A stretch of 64,000 bases of DNA, from positions 1,488,001 to 1,552,000 of the forward strand of contig NZ_LR134476.1 in NCBI RefSeq assembly GCF_900637955.1. The letters run 5' to 3'. Positions 27,967 through 36,174 of this stretch are shown here, one piece after another. A program made the translations under genes and the position numbers. This DNA comes from Trueperella bialowiezensis. Its GTDB lineage: Bacteria > Actinomycetota > Actinomycetes > Actinomycetales > Actinomycetaceae. Numbering within the stretch: the first letter of the stretch is position 1; each line of letters starts with the position of its first letter. The notes below the pieces were generated by a model. That model saw only the letters and a program-made list of their open reading frames with translations. It made no database searches and was not told where the DNA came from.

Positions 27967-27984
27967 TCTGAAACTGATTTCAGA
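27967..27984. promoter_or_regulatory. Palindrome TCTGAAA-CTGA-TTTCAGA, candidate operator
   Basis: A perfect 7+7 bp inverted repeat 46 bp upstream of the SorC-type regulator and 119 bp upstream of glpA. Its position in the shared divergent promoter region suggests autoregulation and glp control by the neighbouring regulator; this is inference. Confidence 0.5.
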
Positions 27985-28030
27985 ATGTGTGTAAGATTCT
28001 ACCAAGTAATGAATTGTTGTGGGGGTGTAA

Positions 28031-29098
28031 ATGGTGCGAGAAGATCGTATACACGCAGCGTATGAAGCTGCCGTGTTGCACTATGTGCAAGGAGAAACGA
28101 TGGAGTCGATTGCGCGGCGCCTATCTGTATCGCGGTCAACAGTCTCGCGCTTGATCGCGGAAGCAAAGGAAAGCGGACTCGTACAGGTCACGATCCATCC
28201 GCCGCAGGCAGCGGCGAGCGAGTTGGAACAGTCGATTTCGCAAATGTTCAACGTGAACGCGAAAGTTGTGCCCGTTCCGTTCGGGGTGAACGAAACCCGC
28301 CGGCTTAACGCCGTCGCACAAATCGCAGCGCTCACCGTATCTGATCTCATGAAACCGAAAACCGTGATCGGCGTGGCGTGGGGTAACACTGTTGCCGCCG
28401 TCGTCGACCACCTCGTACCCCGCCAGGCGCGCGGTTCCGTCGCTGTACAACTGAACGGCGCCGCGAACGCATCCACGACGGGCGTGCCCTACGCCGGCTC
28501 TCTCATGGAAGAATTTGGCAGAGCTTTCGGTTCGGAAGTCATGTACTTTTCCGTGCCGGCGTTCTTTGACTACGCGTCCACACGCGATGCGCTGTGGCAG
28601 GAACGCTCGATCAGCGCCGTGCGGGAAATGCAGGCCCGGGCCGATGTTGCGCTGTTCGGTATCGGGTCGATGACGTCGAAGAACCGTTCACTCGTCTATT
28701 CCGGCGGATACTTGAGCGAAACAGAGATCGAATGCCTGCGCAAAGAAGGCGTGGTGGGCGACATCTGCACGGTGCTCTTGCGGGCAGATGGCTCATGGGA
28801 AGACCTCGAGATTAACTCTCGGGCGTCCGGGCCAACCCCAACAGACCTGAAGAAAATTCCGCGGCGGATCGGCGTCGTCTCCGGACTGGACAAGAAGACG
28901 GCCACACTCGCCGCACTACGTGCCGGGGTGATCACCGACCTCGTCATCGACGAAGACACCGCCGAGCAGTTGCGCGCCTACGCCCTGTCGAAAATGGGCG
29001 GGGCACACAGGGTTCGGCATCAGCACGGTTGCGGGTCGATGCGAAACCGGATGATGCGCGCTCCTGGAGCGTGGAACAAACGGCAGGAGCTGCGATGA
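28031..29098 (+). CDS. SorC/DeoR-type sugar-binding transcriptional regulator
   Basis: The 355-residue protein has an N-terminal HTH (YVQGETMESIARRLSVSRSTVSRLIAEAKESGLVQV, about residues 18-53) and a C-terminal SorC sugar-binding domain (GVAWGNTVAAVVDHL, FGIGSM, GVVGDICTVLLRADG, VSGLDKKTATLAALRAGVITDLVIDEDTAEQLR). Family members sense phosphorylated sugars or polyols. Being divergent from glpABC it probably controls glycerol-3-phosphate use, though glycerol-type ligands are not typical for SorC proteins. The last 35 residues after ALSKMGGA are basic and not family-like. It overlaps the next gene by 4 nt. Confidence 0.8.
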   Translation: MVREDRIHAAYEAAVLHYVQGETMESIARRLSVSRSTVSRLIAEAKESGLVQVTIHPPQAAASELEQSISQMFNVNAKVVPVPFGVNETRRLNAVAQIAALTVSDLMKPKTVIGVAWGNTVAAVVDHLVPRQARGSVAVQLNGAANASTTGVPYAGSLMEEFGRAFGSEVMYFSVPAFFDYASTRDALWQERSISAVREMQARADVALFGIGSMTSKNRSLVYSGGYLSETEIECLRKEGVVGDICTVLLRADGSWEDLEINSRASGPTPTDLKKIPRRIGVVSGLDKKTATLAALRAGVITDLVIDEDTAEQLRAYALSKMGGAHRVRHQHGCGSMRNRMMRAPGAWNKRQELR

Positions 29099-29595
29099 GC
29101 GCCGTACATATCCGCCCGGCCCGCGCTGGCGACGTCCGCGCAATTGCTGACATCGTGCGGCCCTATGTGCGCAGGCGGATCCTCGTGGCAAAAGACCTCA
29201 TCGACTATTTCGAGGACGTCCAAGAGTTCGTGGTCGCGCAACAAGGCGACGAGATCGTGGGCTGTGGAGCGCTCCACGTGTTTTGGGAAGACATCGGCGA
29301 AATCCGTACGCTTGCCGTCAAACAAGAGATGATCGGGCAAGGAGTGGGTAAGGCGATCGTCGCAGAACTGGAAGACCGTGCGCGTGAGCTTGGCCTGCGG
29401 CGCCTGTTCTGCCTCACGTTCGAAATCGACTTCTTTGAAAGCCGCGGCTACGAACAGATCGAGGGCACCCCGGTGGGTGTGGATGTCTACCAGCAGATTT
29501 TGCGTTCCCACGACGACGGCACGGCCGAGTTCCTCGACCTTGCTCGAGTGAAGCCGAATACGCTGGGCAACTATCGGATGCTCAAAGAACTTTAG
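29095..29595 (+). CDS. argA: Amino-acid N-acetyltransferase (GNAT, ArgA-type)
   Basis: The 166-residue GNAT protein has motif A (IRTLAVKQEMIGQGVGKAIVAELEDRARELGLRRLFCLTFEIDFFESRGY). The pattern matches the short stand-alone N-acetylglutamate synthases of actinobacteria (Rv2747 type), which acetylate glutamate at the start of arginine synthesis. The start ATG overlaps the regulator's stop (ATGA) and has AGGAG upstream. Its stop codon shares two bases with that of the convergent membrane protein. No other arg genes lie nearby, so the substrate call is moderate. Confidence 0.72.
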   Translation: MSAVHIRPARAGDVRAIADIVRPYVRRRILVAKDLIDYFEDVQEFVVAQQGDEIVGCGALHVFWEDIGEIRTLAVKQEMIGQGVGKAIVAELEDRARELGLRRLFCLTFEIDFFESRGYEQIEGTPVGVDVYQQILRSHDDGTAEFLDLARVKPNTLGNYRMLKEL

Positions 29596-29996
29596 GGGCG
29601 CGCCTTCGCGATGTATCCGGCCGCCATGACCAACGCGACCGGTGCTTGCAAGCCGACGAGGCCGAAAATAATCGCAGGCAACGCGCTTGTGGTGCGTCTG
29701 AGCGCCAGGCTTGCGATGATAGCGCCGATGAGCGCCAAGCCCGTGATAAGCGCGGCTCGGCGGAGCACGGCCACGCTCGCCTCGGCCACCTCATTCCACG
29801 GCTCGCCACGGCGTGAGGCGAGCACAAGATAGGCCGCTGCCACGACAAGTGCGAGCCCTGCACCGCCCGCGATAATGGCGGGCAGCGAGCTGGCCGCGGG
29901 GGTCATGGTTGCCACGAGGCCGATAGCAAAAATGAAAACCGCGACGACAGCTAGGATTGCGCCGACTCGCGCAAGGAGTGGATGGGTGGCATTCAT
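29592..29996 (-). CDS. Small membrane protein of unknown function
   Basis: A 134-residue protein with four predicted membrane helices (about residues 10-30, 38-60, 79-100 and 106-128), rich in Ala, Leu and Ile. I recognise no family. Its ATG overlaps the mutY stop (ATGA), so it is coupled to mutY. TAGCAT 7 nt upstream of its ATG could also give a separate leaderless transcript. Confidence 0.65.
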   Translation of the reverse strand: MNATHPLLARVGAILAVVAVFIFAIGLVATMTPAASSLPAIIAGGAGLALVVAAAYLVLASRRGEPWNEVAEASVAVLRRAALITGLALIGAIIASLALRRTTSALPAIIFGLVGLQAPVALVMAAGYIAKARP

Positions 29997-30868
29997 GGTG
30001 TTGATGCTAGCGGAAGTCGCACAATATCACCGTGACGCTCGGCCAGGCCGTCTGCCACGAGCCCGTCTAGAGCAGGCACGAATCTGGCCGGCTCGAGACC
30101 GGTGGCGACGAGCAGCGAATCGTAGGAGGCGGGCGCCTGCCGTAGCTGGGCCATGATTGCTCCGCGCGCCTGCCGGTTAGTACCCTCCCATTTTTGTGGT
30201 CGACGCCGATGCGCGTGAGTGTCACCCGGCCGTCCGGCCTGATACCACTCGCACTGGGCGGTCAACGGGCACTGCTCACACAGGGGAGCTCGGGCTTGGC
30301 ATACGAGCGCCCCAAATTCCATAATCGCGGCATTCCACGTGGCGCTCGCGGCGTCGTCGTGCGGAACGAAACGAGCGGCGCGGGAAAACTCTGCTTTGGT
30401 CTGGCTTGGCGCGGGCAGGGCGTTCCCGTGCCAGCGGGCTAACACGCGGCGAATGTTGGTGTCGAGCACGACCGAGCGCTTGGTGTAAGCGAAAGCCATA
30501 ACCGCAGCGGCCGTGTATTGCCCCACTCCCGGCAGTTCTAACAGGCCTTCGTAGGTGGTGGGGAAGCCATGGTTGGTGATCTGCTGGGCTGCTTCCTGCA
30601 GTCGTAGTGCCCGGCGCGGATATCCCATCGAGGCCCATGCGATCAGTACCTCGGCTGGCGATTCAGCGGCAAGATCACGCGGTGTTGGCCACCGTTCCAT
30701 CCACTCGCGCCACACCGGTTCCACCCGTGCTACCGGAGTTTGTTGGCTCATAATCTCGCAGACGAGGATCGCCCACGGATCATTAGTGTGCCGCCACGGC
30801 AGATAACGGGCGTTGTCTTCGTACCACGCGCGAAGAACGGAAAACGCGTGCTCGGGTGTTGGTGCCAT
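29993..30868 (-). CDS. mutY: A/G-specific adenine glycosylase
   Basis: MutY removes adenine mispaired with 8-oxoguanine. The 291-residue protein shows the N-terminal YLPWRHTNDPWAILVCEIMSQQTPVARV, the helix-hairpin-helix LPGVGQYTAAAVMAFAY followed by the catalytic Asp in VVLDTNIRRVLAR, and the [4Fe-4S] site CQARAPLCEQCPLTAQC. It is shorter than E. coli MutY (350 aa) because the C-terminal NUDIX-like domain is lacking or reduced. GTG 30877 lies inside the likely -10 box TATAGT, so ATG 30868 is preferred. Confidence 0.92.
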   Translation of the reverse strand: MAPTPEHAFSVLRAWYEDNARYLPWRHTNDPWAILVCEIMSQQTPVARVEPVWREWMERWPTPRDLAAESPAEVLIAWASMGYPRRALRLQEAAQQITNHGFPTTYEGLLELPGVGQYTAAAVMAFAYTKRSVVLDTNIRRVLARWHGNALPAPSQTKAEFSRAARFVPHDDAASATWNAAIMEFGALVCQARAPLCEQCPLTAQCEWYQAGRPGDTHAHRRRPQKWEGTNRQARGAIMAQLRQAPASYDSLLVATGLEPARFVPALDGLVADGLAERHGDIVRLPLASTP

Positions 30869-30875
30869 CCCTGCC

Positions 30876-30881
30876 ACTATA
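30876..30881 (-). promoter_or_regulatory. -10 box of a leaderless promoter for mutY
   Basis: On the minus strand TATAGT is followed by 7 nt and the ATG at 30868. Confidence 0.55.
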
Positions 30882-30911
30882 CGCGGGTTACCAAAAGGTG
30901 TTGTTTGAGTG

Positions 30912-30987
30912 CGGAGCTAACGATTGAGGATTTCCGAAACGTTGCACATATATGCAACGTTTTGAAAAGCCTCACTTGTTAGCTCCG
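30912..30987. repeat. 76-bp near-perfect palindrome
   Basis: All arms share one centre (30949.5). Outer arms CGGAGCTAAC (30912-30921) and GTTAGCTCCG (30978-30987); middle TGAGG (30925-30929) and CCTCA (30970-30974); inner AAACGTTGCA (30937-30946) and TGCAACGTTT (30953-30962); centre ATAT. Only a few of the 38 pairs mismatch. No T-run follows, and no gene ends here, so it is not a terminator. Confidence 0.85.
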
Positions 30988-31171
30988 GTGTGCGGGCGAG
31001 CCTTCCCCAAAAGCCTGCAATATGCCCGATATGCCCATGCCTGGCACAGTCAACAAGCAGTATGACACGGCCAACATGCAGTACGAACAGTGTTGGGTCT
31101 GCCAACCTAAAGGCGTGGTAGGTGGTCAGCATCTCGCGGCGAGCGTCGCGCGCCACTGAGGAGATTCCGGT

Positions 31172-31177
31172 TACGGT
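31172..31177 (+). promoter_or_regulatory. -10-like box of a leaderless promoter
   Basis: TACGGT, 6 nt, then ATG 31184. An ATG at 31178 would fall in the spacer. Confidence 0.4.
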
Positions 31178-31183
31178 ATGGGC

Positions 31184-32413
31184 ATGGCTGACGAAACACC
31201 TCGACGTCCGCGGCGCCCCGATAGCGCACGCGGCTCCCGGCGCGCTCGCGGGCCGGAAGGCAGCCGTAAGTCTCGCCCGGATGAGAACCGGAAGCCACGC
31301 CAGCAAGGTAACCGTCGGTCTGGGTCGGAAGCTAGCCGTAGGCCTGCCCAGGAAGATAGCCCTAAGCGTGGGCGGAGGCCAGATTCGCAGCGCCGAGCCC
31401 GTGGGTCGGAGGGGAACCGCGAGCAGGCGAAACGACGCCGAAAAGACAGCCCTCAGCAGACCAGAAAGCGCGTTCCCACTGGCGGAAAGCCTACGGAGGC
31501 AGGCCGGAAGGCCGCAGCTCGTGGGCAGGCAAGAACGGGCGTGAGGCCGGAGCGTGCGACTAGCGGCCAGGCGCGCGCGGGCAGAAACCAGGCGAGGGAA
31601 AACAGAACTCAAGCGCCGCGCGAGCGCACACCGCAGCAGTCACGTGCGGGGAGCCCGGCAACCTCCGCAAACACTCAAAAGTCCGTGGGAGGCATCTGGG
31701 GGACGACGGCCGTCAAAATCCTTGCCGGAGCTGTGGGCGCTGGTCTTGTTATTCTTCTTGTTTACAATTTCCTGACATCAAAGTTGGCCGATGGTGAGCC
31801 ACGCCCCGACCCGTTAGAAAAATTCGAGCATGTGGCATGCGATCCGCAGAACCTTGCCGTCACGGTTGATAGGAGTGGAACGCAGGCGGGCCAGCCCGTG
31901 GCTTTCACTGCGAATATCAAGAACACTGGATCGCGGCCATGCTATTTCGACGCCGCCGACCTGCACTTGCGCATTGAATCCGGCGATCAGACCATTTATG
32001 ACACGTCCGCGTGTGAACCGGACCGTGACGAAAAAATGCTGTTGCTTGACACCCAATTGGAAACGGCGCAATCTCTGCATTGGAACGGTATGAATACGGG
32101 TCCACTGTGCACGGCGGCTAATCCCGCTAAGAGTGGCACGTATGTTGCACGGCTTTTCCTCAACTCTGCTGAACTACTCGATAGCGGGCTGGTCATGAAC
32201 TTGGGCGGAGGAGCCTACGAACCGGCAGCCTCCGACCCTGGCGAAGAGTCTGAGGACAGCGAAACTACCAAGAGTGCAGATGCGGAAACTTCCGACACCG
32301 AGGCTAGAGGTACCGAGGGCTCAGGCAACGAGGGCTCAGGAGCCGAGGGCTCAGGCAACAAGGGCGCCGAAAACGAGGACGCCGAAAACGAGGCGGCACA
32401 GTCCAGCGAGTAG
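31184..32413 (+). CDS. Single-pass membrane protein with long basic N-terminus and secreted beta-type domain
   Basis: The 409-residue protein has three parts. Residues 1 to about 160 are disordered and very rich in Arg, Lys, Gly, Ser and Pro. A TM helix follows (VKILAGAVGAGLVILLVYNFL). The outside domain (about 205-340, ACDPQNLAVTVDRSGTQAGQPVAFTANIKNTGSRPCYF ... GTYVARLFLNSAELLDSGL) resembles an immunoglobulin-like fold with paired Cys. The tail is acidic with EGSGNEGSGAEGSGNKG repeats. I do not recognise a named family. It is convergent to radA. Confidence 0.7.
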   Translation: MADETPRRPRRPDSARGSRRARGPEGSRKSRPDENRKPRQQGNRRSGSEASRRPAQEDSPKRGRRPDSQRRARGSEGNREQAKRRRKDSPQQTRKRVPTGGKPTEAGRKAAARGQARTGVRPERATSGQARAGRNQARENRTQAPRERTPQQSRAGSPATSANTQKSVGGIWGTTAVKILAGAVGAGLVILLVYNFLTSKLADGEPRPDPLEKFEHVACDPQNLAVTVDRSGTQAGQPVAFTANIKNTGSRPCYFDAADLHLRIESGDQTIYDTSACEPDRDEKMLLLDTQLETAQSLHWNGMNTGPLCTAANPAKSGTYVARLFLNSAELLDSGLVMNLGGGAYEPAASDPGEESEDSETTKSADAETSDTEARGTEGSGNEGSGAEGSGNKGAENEDAENEAAQSSE

Positions 32414-32471
32414 CGTTCCCGGCTCGGCTGCACGAGTGCGCTTTACGAGTGGGGTTCAGTGTGCCCGTGGC

Positions 32472-33848
32472 TCAGGCCTCAACCGGGAGTACGGCTCTTG
32501 CGGCCTCCAGCACGTCAACAACAGAACGTACTTTCATGCCCTCAGGTGGGGTGATGGCGTCGGCGGTATGCGGCACCACCGCCGTGTGGAAACCGAGCCG
32601 GGCGGCCTCGTTCAGACGGCGTTGCAACCCGACCACCGGCCGTAACTCGCCCGTAAGGGAGACCTCGCCGATAGCGATCACGCCCGGAGCCAAGGGCAGA
32701 TCGTAAGACGCCGAGGCCAGAGCGAGAGCCACCGCCACATCCACCGACGGTTCCAACGCCCGCGCACCGCCGATGGTCGACACGAACACGTCATTCTTCT
32801 CAAACTCCACGCCCAGCCGCGACTGCAGTACAGCAAGCATCATCGCAACACGTGAAGAATCGACCCCCGACGTCGTACGCCGCGGCGGTCCAGCCGCCGC
32901 CACAGCCAGCGCCTGCACTTCAACGGGCATCGGCCGGCGACCTTCCAGCGTGATCGTCACGCACGTGCCGGGAACAGTGAGATTGCGCGCAGAAAGAAAC
33001 AGCCCGGATGGATCGGCAAGCCCGTGAATCCCAGAATCCACCAGCTCGAAACAGCCGACCTCATCGGTGGCCCCGTACCGATTCTTCACAGCTCGCACAA
33101 GCCGCAGACGCGAATGCCGATCACCCTCAAACTGGCAGACCACATCCACAAGATGTTCGAGCACGCGCGGGCCGGCAATCGAGCCGTCCTTCGTCACGTG
33201 CCCCACGAGGATCACCGGAAGATCCGAAGCTTTAGCAGTGTTCACTAACGCCGAGGCCACCGCGCGCACCTGCGCCACGCCACCCGCCGCACCATCGACC
33301 TGCGGATCGACGATGGTCTGCACGGAATCCACAATCAACAACGACGGCTTTGATGCCCCCACATGCCCGAGGATCTTCGCCAAATCCGCCTCGGCAGTCA
33401 GATACAGATGCTCGTGTAACGCCCCGATCCGTTCCGCCCGCGAACGCACCTGAGACGCCGATTCCTCGCCGGTCACGTACAACACCGGGCGTTTGCCCGC
33501 GCTCGCGGCCTGCGCGGCGGCCTTCGCCGCCACATCCAACAGGAGCGTAGATTTGCCTACTCCTGGTTCGCCAGCGAGCAGGATGACGACGCCGGGAACG
33601 ATCCCGCCGCCGAGTACCCGGTCAAGTTCAGGCACGCCGGTGGGGGCTTTCACAGAGGCTTGCTGAGACACCTCCGTGATCGGCTGTGCTGGCGATTGCG
33701 GTGTCAGTGCAGCAACTTTTGACGGGCCGACAGGTTGCGCGGTTTCGTCCACCGTGCCCCAGGCGCGGCATCCGCCGCAGCGGCCCACCCACTTCATGGA
33801 CGTCCAGCCGCATTCGCTACACTCAAACGAGCCGTGTTTCTTTGCCAT
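32472..33848 (-). CDS. radA: DNA repair protein RadA (Sms)
   Basis: RadA is a RecA-like ATPase and branch-migration helicase acting in recombination. The 458-residue protein has the N-terminal zinc finger CSECGWTSMKWVGRCGGCRAWG, Walker A GEPGVGKST, the RadA signature KNRYGATDEVG (usually KNRFG) and a C-terminal Lon-like domain (VEVQALAVAAAGPPRR ... ALEPSVDVAVALALASA). The start is supported by TAGCCT 6 nt upstream of the ATG. Confidence 0.95.
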   Translation of the reverse strand: MAKKHGSFECSECGWTSMKWVGRCGGCRAWGTVDETAQPVGPSKVAALTPQSPAQPITEVSQQASVKAPTGVPELDRVLGGGIVPGVVILLAGEPGVGKSTLLLDVAAKAAAQAASAGKRPVLYVTGEESASQVRSRAERIGALHEHLYLTAEADLAKILGHVGASKPSLLIVDSVQTIVDPQVDGAAGGVAQVRAVASALVNTAKASDLPVILVGHVTKDGSIAGPRVLEHLVDVVCQFEGDRHSRLRLVRAVKNRYGATDEVGCFELVDSGIHGLADPSGLFLSARNLTVPGTCVTITLEGRRPMPVEVQALAVAAAGPPRRTTSGVDSSRVAMMLAVLQSRLGVEFEKNDVFVSTIGGARALEPSVDVAVALALASASYDLPLAPGVIAIGEVSLTGELRPVVGLQRRLNEAARLGFHTAVVPHTADAITPPEGMKVRSVVDVLEAARAVLPVEA

Positions 33849-33854
33849 GGTTGT

Positions 33855-33860
33855 AGGCTA
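33855..33860 (-). promoter_or_regulatory. -10 box of a leaderless promoter for radA
   Basis: On the minus strand TAGCCT is followed by exactly 6 nt and ATG 33848. The box overlaps the stop region of the preceding ktrA-like gene. Confidence 0.5.
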
Positions 33861-34535
33861 GCGCGGCCTTCCGACATTTCTGTTCGCGAACTCTTCAAGC
33901 AGTGAGGATTCGCCAGACACGATGAGCAGATCGCCTGAGCCCACCGTGGTCTCCGGGGTGGCGTATTCGAACGGCTGGCCGGGCGACTTCACGCCGATGA
34001 TCGTCACACCGTACTTATCTCGCACCTTCGAATCGGCCAGCGAAAAACCGATGAGTTCTTTGGGCGGCACCATTTTGACGATCGTGAAACCGTCTTCCAT
34101 GTCAATGTAATCGAGCATCCGCCCGGACAGCATGTGCGCTACCCGGGTTCCGGCGTCGTACTCGGGGTAGACGACGTGGTGGGCGCCAATCCGCCGTAAA
34201 ATTGTGCCGTGTTCACGCGAGGTGGCTTTCGCCCAAATATCTTTCACCCCGAGGTCAACGAGGTTCGCAGTGATGAGCACCGACGCTTCGAGCGCGCCAA
34301 CACCGACGACGGCGACGTCGAAATCTTCGGCCCCCAACTGGTGGAGGGCTTCCGACGTGCGCGCATCGGCTTCAACAACCGTGAAACGGTGCGACCATTG
34401 CTGCGCCAAATCCGCGTTAACTTCGACAGCGAGCACTTCCTTATCGAGGGAATCGAGAGTTGCGGCGATGGCCGAACCGAAGCGCCCCAGCCCGATGACC
34501 AGCGTGGCAGTATCCGAATAAACTCTATGCGGCAT
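33858..34535 (-). CDS. ktrA: Potassium uptake regulatory subunit, TrkA/KtrA family
   Basis: The cytoplasmic gating ring protein has an RCK N domain (TLVIGLGRFGSAIAATLDSLDKEVLAVEVNADLAQQWSHRFTVVEADA, Rossmann GxGxxG) and an RCK C domain (about residues 140-220, IGFSLADSKVRDKYGVTIIGVKSPGQPF). With 225 residues it matches single-unit KtrA. ATG 34535 follows AGGAGGGATACAC; the longer open frame to 35024 lies inside ktrB and is a shadow. It is encoded 26 nt after its channel partner. Confidence 0.9.
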   Translation of the reverse strand: MPHRVYSDTATLVIGLGRFGSAIAATLDSLDKEVLAVEVNADLAQQWSHRFTVVEADARTSEALHQLGAEDFDVAVVGVGALEASVLITANLVDLGVKDIWAKATSREHGTILRRIGAHHVVYPEYDAGTRVAHMLSGRMLDYIDMEDGFTIVKMVPPKELIGFSLADSKVRDKYGVTIIGVKSPGQPFEYATPETTVGSGDLLIVSGESSLLEEFANRNVGRPR

Positions 34536-34561
34536 GTGTATCCCTCCTATTGGGGGTGATT

Positions 34562-35929
34562 TTATCCAATGATTGGCCTGTCTTCGGGCAGTCGGATAAC
34601 GCGGCGCCGGGAGCGCAACGCGAGTGCGGCTGCGAACGTCATGGTGCCCACTCGCCCCAAGTACATGAGGACCACAAGGATCACTTGGGCAGAGCCGGGC
34701 AGGAGCGGGGTGATTCCGGTCGACAGGCCAACGGTGGCGAACGCGGAAATGACGTCGAACAGCACACGAGACAGCGGGAAGTTGGTCAGGCTGAGGATGG
34801 CCAACGTGGCAGCTCCAACGAGGAAGGCGCCGAGGAATGCGGCGGAAATGGCGAGCCTGAGGACGTCGGCGGGGATGCGTTTGCCGAATGCTTCCGTGTC
34901 GCGATCTCCGCGCGCTTCGGCGATGATGGCGAGGACGAGCACGGCGAACGTGGTCACTTTGATGCCGCCGCCGGTCGAGGCGGAGCCGGCGCCGATGAAC
35001 ATGAGCACGTCCATAACGAACCACGTGCCTTCGCCCATCTGGCCGATATCGACTGTCGATAGGCCGGACGAGCGCGGCGTCGTCCCGTGAAAGAGCGAGG
35101 CGAGAAGCCGTTCGTCGGCGGGCAGTCCGCTAAACGCTCCGTTCCATTCGAGTGCGCCGATCATGATGACGGCGAGCACCCACAGTCCGCCGTAGGTGAT
35201 GAGCGTGATTTTGGTGTGCAGCGACCACCGTTTCGGCGAGCGCGGGTTGCGGGAAATGTTCAAGATCACCGGGAAGCCGATGGCGCCGACCATGGTGCCG
35301 ATGATGATCGGCAACAACATCGCCCAGTTGCCAACGAAGGGGGCTAACCCCTGGGTGGTCAGCACAAAGCCGGCATTATTGAACGTGGAGATCGCCATGA
35401 ACACTGAGTGCCCGAGCGTGCCAAGGAACGTTCCCTGGATCTGCATGATCGACGGAAAGAGCGCGAAAGCGATGAGGAGTTCGACCGACACCGACGTGAT
35501 GACCACGGCTTTGAGGAGCCCGCCGACGTCGCCAAGCTTCGACTTCGTTTCAGAAGCTGCCAGCAGGCGCTGGGTGAGGCCGATATGGCGGGACACGGCG
35601 AGTCCAAGGATGGAGGCGAGTGTCATGACGCCTAGGCCACCAATTTGGATACCGATCGCGATGACCACGTGTCCAAACGGGGTCCAGTGGGTAGCGGTGT
35701 CGACGACGGTGAGTCCGGTGACGCACACGGCCGACGTCGCCGTAAAAAGCGCTTCAAGGAAGGAGGCACTACCCGGCCCGGCTTTGGCAAACGGCAGCAG
35801 TAACAGCGCGGTAATAATGAGGATGATGGTGGCGAAGACGACCATGGCCAAGCGGGCAGGCCAGTGGCGGGCAAGGTGATCTAACCGGTCGCGAAGTCGC
35901 GTGCCGGCGGTGGCGCCTCCTTTTTCCAT
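34562..35929 (-). CDS. ktrB: Potassium uptake membrane subunit, TrkH/KtrB family
   Basis: The 455-residue protein has about 10 membrane helices in four M1-P-M2 repeats. Pore-loop segments with the filter glycines are visible: TSAVCVTGLTVVDT, FNNAGFVL, TPRSSGLSTVD and FATVGLSTGITP. It forms the ion path for K+ (or Na+-coupled K+) uptake, gated by the KtrA-like protein encoded next. The N-terminus is short and basic. GGAGG lies 4 nt upstream of the ATG. Confidence 0.92.
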   Translation of the reverse strand: MEKGGATAGTRLRDRLDHLARHWPARLAMVVFATIILIITALLLLPFAKAGPGSASFLEALFTATSAVCVTGLTVVDTATHWTPFGHVVIAIGIQIGGLGVMTLASILGLAVSRHIGLTQRLLAASETKSKLGDVGGLLKAVVITSVSVELLIAFALFPSIMQIQGTFLGTLGHSVFMAISTFNNAGFVLTTQGLAPFVGNWAMLLPIIIGTMVGAIGFPVILNISRNPRSPKRWSLHTKITLITYGGLWVLAVIMIGALEWNGAFSGLPADERLLASLFHGTTPRSSGLSTVDIGQMGEGTWFVMDVLMFIGAGSASTGGGIKVTTFAVLVLAIIAEARGDRDTEAFGKRIPADVLRLAISAAFLGAFLVGAATLAILSLTNFPLSRVLFDVISAFATVGLSTGITPLLPGSAQVILVVLMYLGRVGTMTFAAALALRSRRRVIRLPEDRPIIG

Positions 35930-36079
35930 GTCGCCTCCATGTGGCCTGTTGCTGGGCGGGTGTATACAAGATTACGCTTTTTACCCGACGTCGGAGAGCT
36001 TCGGCGCTGTGAGCAGCGACTAGGAAAGTGATTTCATCTCGAAAATGACGTTTTCAGTGTTGAAGTTGGTGAAATCGGG

Positions 36080-36085
36080 TATGGT
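36080..36085 (+). promoter_or_regulatory. Candidate -10 box TATGGT upstream of the HTH gene
   Basis: TATGGT lies 90 bp before the ATG at 36175, with no strong -35. A second AT-rich candidate TATACC is near 36142. The assignment is tentative. Confidence 0.35.
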
Positions 36086-36097
36086 GTGTAAGGAAGT

Positions 36098-36129
36098 GAA
36101 GCCGCTGGGCATGCAGCTCGGCAGGCTTC
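36098..36129 (+). promoter_or_regulatory. Hairpin in the leader of the HTH gene
   Basis: GAAGCC (36098-36103) pairs with GGCTTC (36124-36129), with inner GCTG/CAGC pairing. If the upstream promoter is used this structure lies in the 5' untranslated region. Its role is unknown. Confidence 0.35.
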
Positions 36130-36174
36130 GGTACAAGATTTTATACCCGTGTGGAATACAAGGACGGTTAAGGC

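Larger units (their letters stand above)
30869..31183. other. 315-bp divergent intergenic region with palindrome and possible gene remnant
   Basis: No supported gene. It contains the 76-bp palindrome at 30912-30987 and the mutY and downstream -10 boxes. On the minus strand the frame ending at 30917 reads through about 31130 with a non-repetitive sequence (TYHAFRLADPTLFVLHVGRV, then GHIAGFWGRLARTPELTSEA), which could be a decayed coding fragment; I cannot assign it. Confidence 0.5.

Noticed and set aside
30912-30987. The large palindrome as a transcription terminator
   Set aside because: Neighbouring genes diverge from this point, so no transcript ends here, and no T-tract follows either arm.
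30917-31612. 231-codon minus-strand ORF over the palindrome and the basic membrane protein's N-terminus
   Set aside because: Most of it mirrors a low-complexity basic coding region. The part below 31130 might be a remnant, but nothing supports a working gene.
34535-35024. N-terminal extension of the KtrA-like ORF into ktrB
   Set aside because: The extension translates as Arg/His-rich antisense-frame sequence, and AGGAGGG stands directly before ATG 34535.
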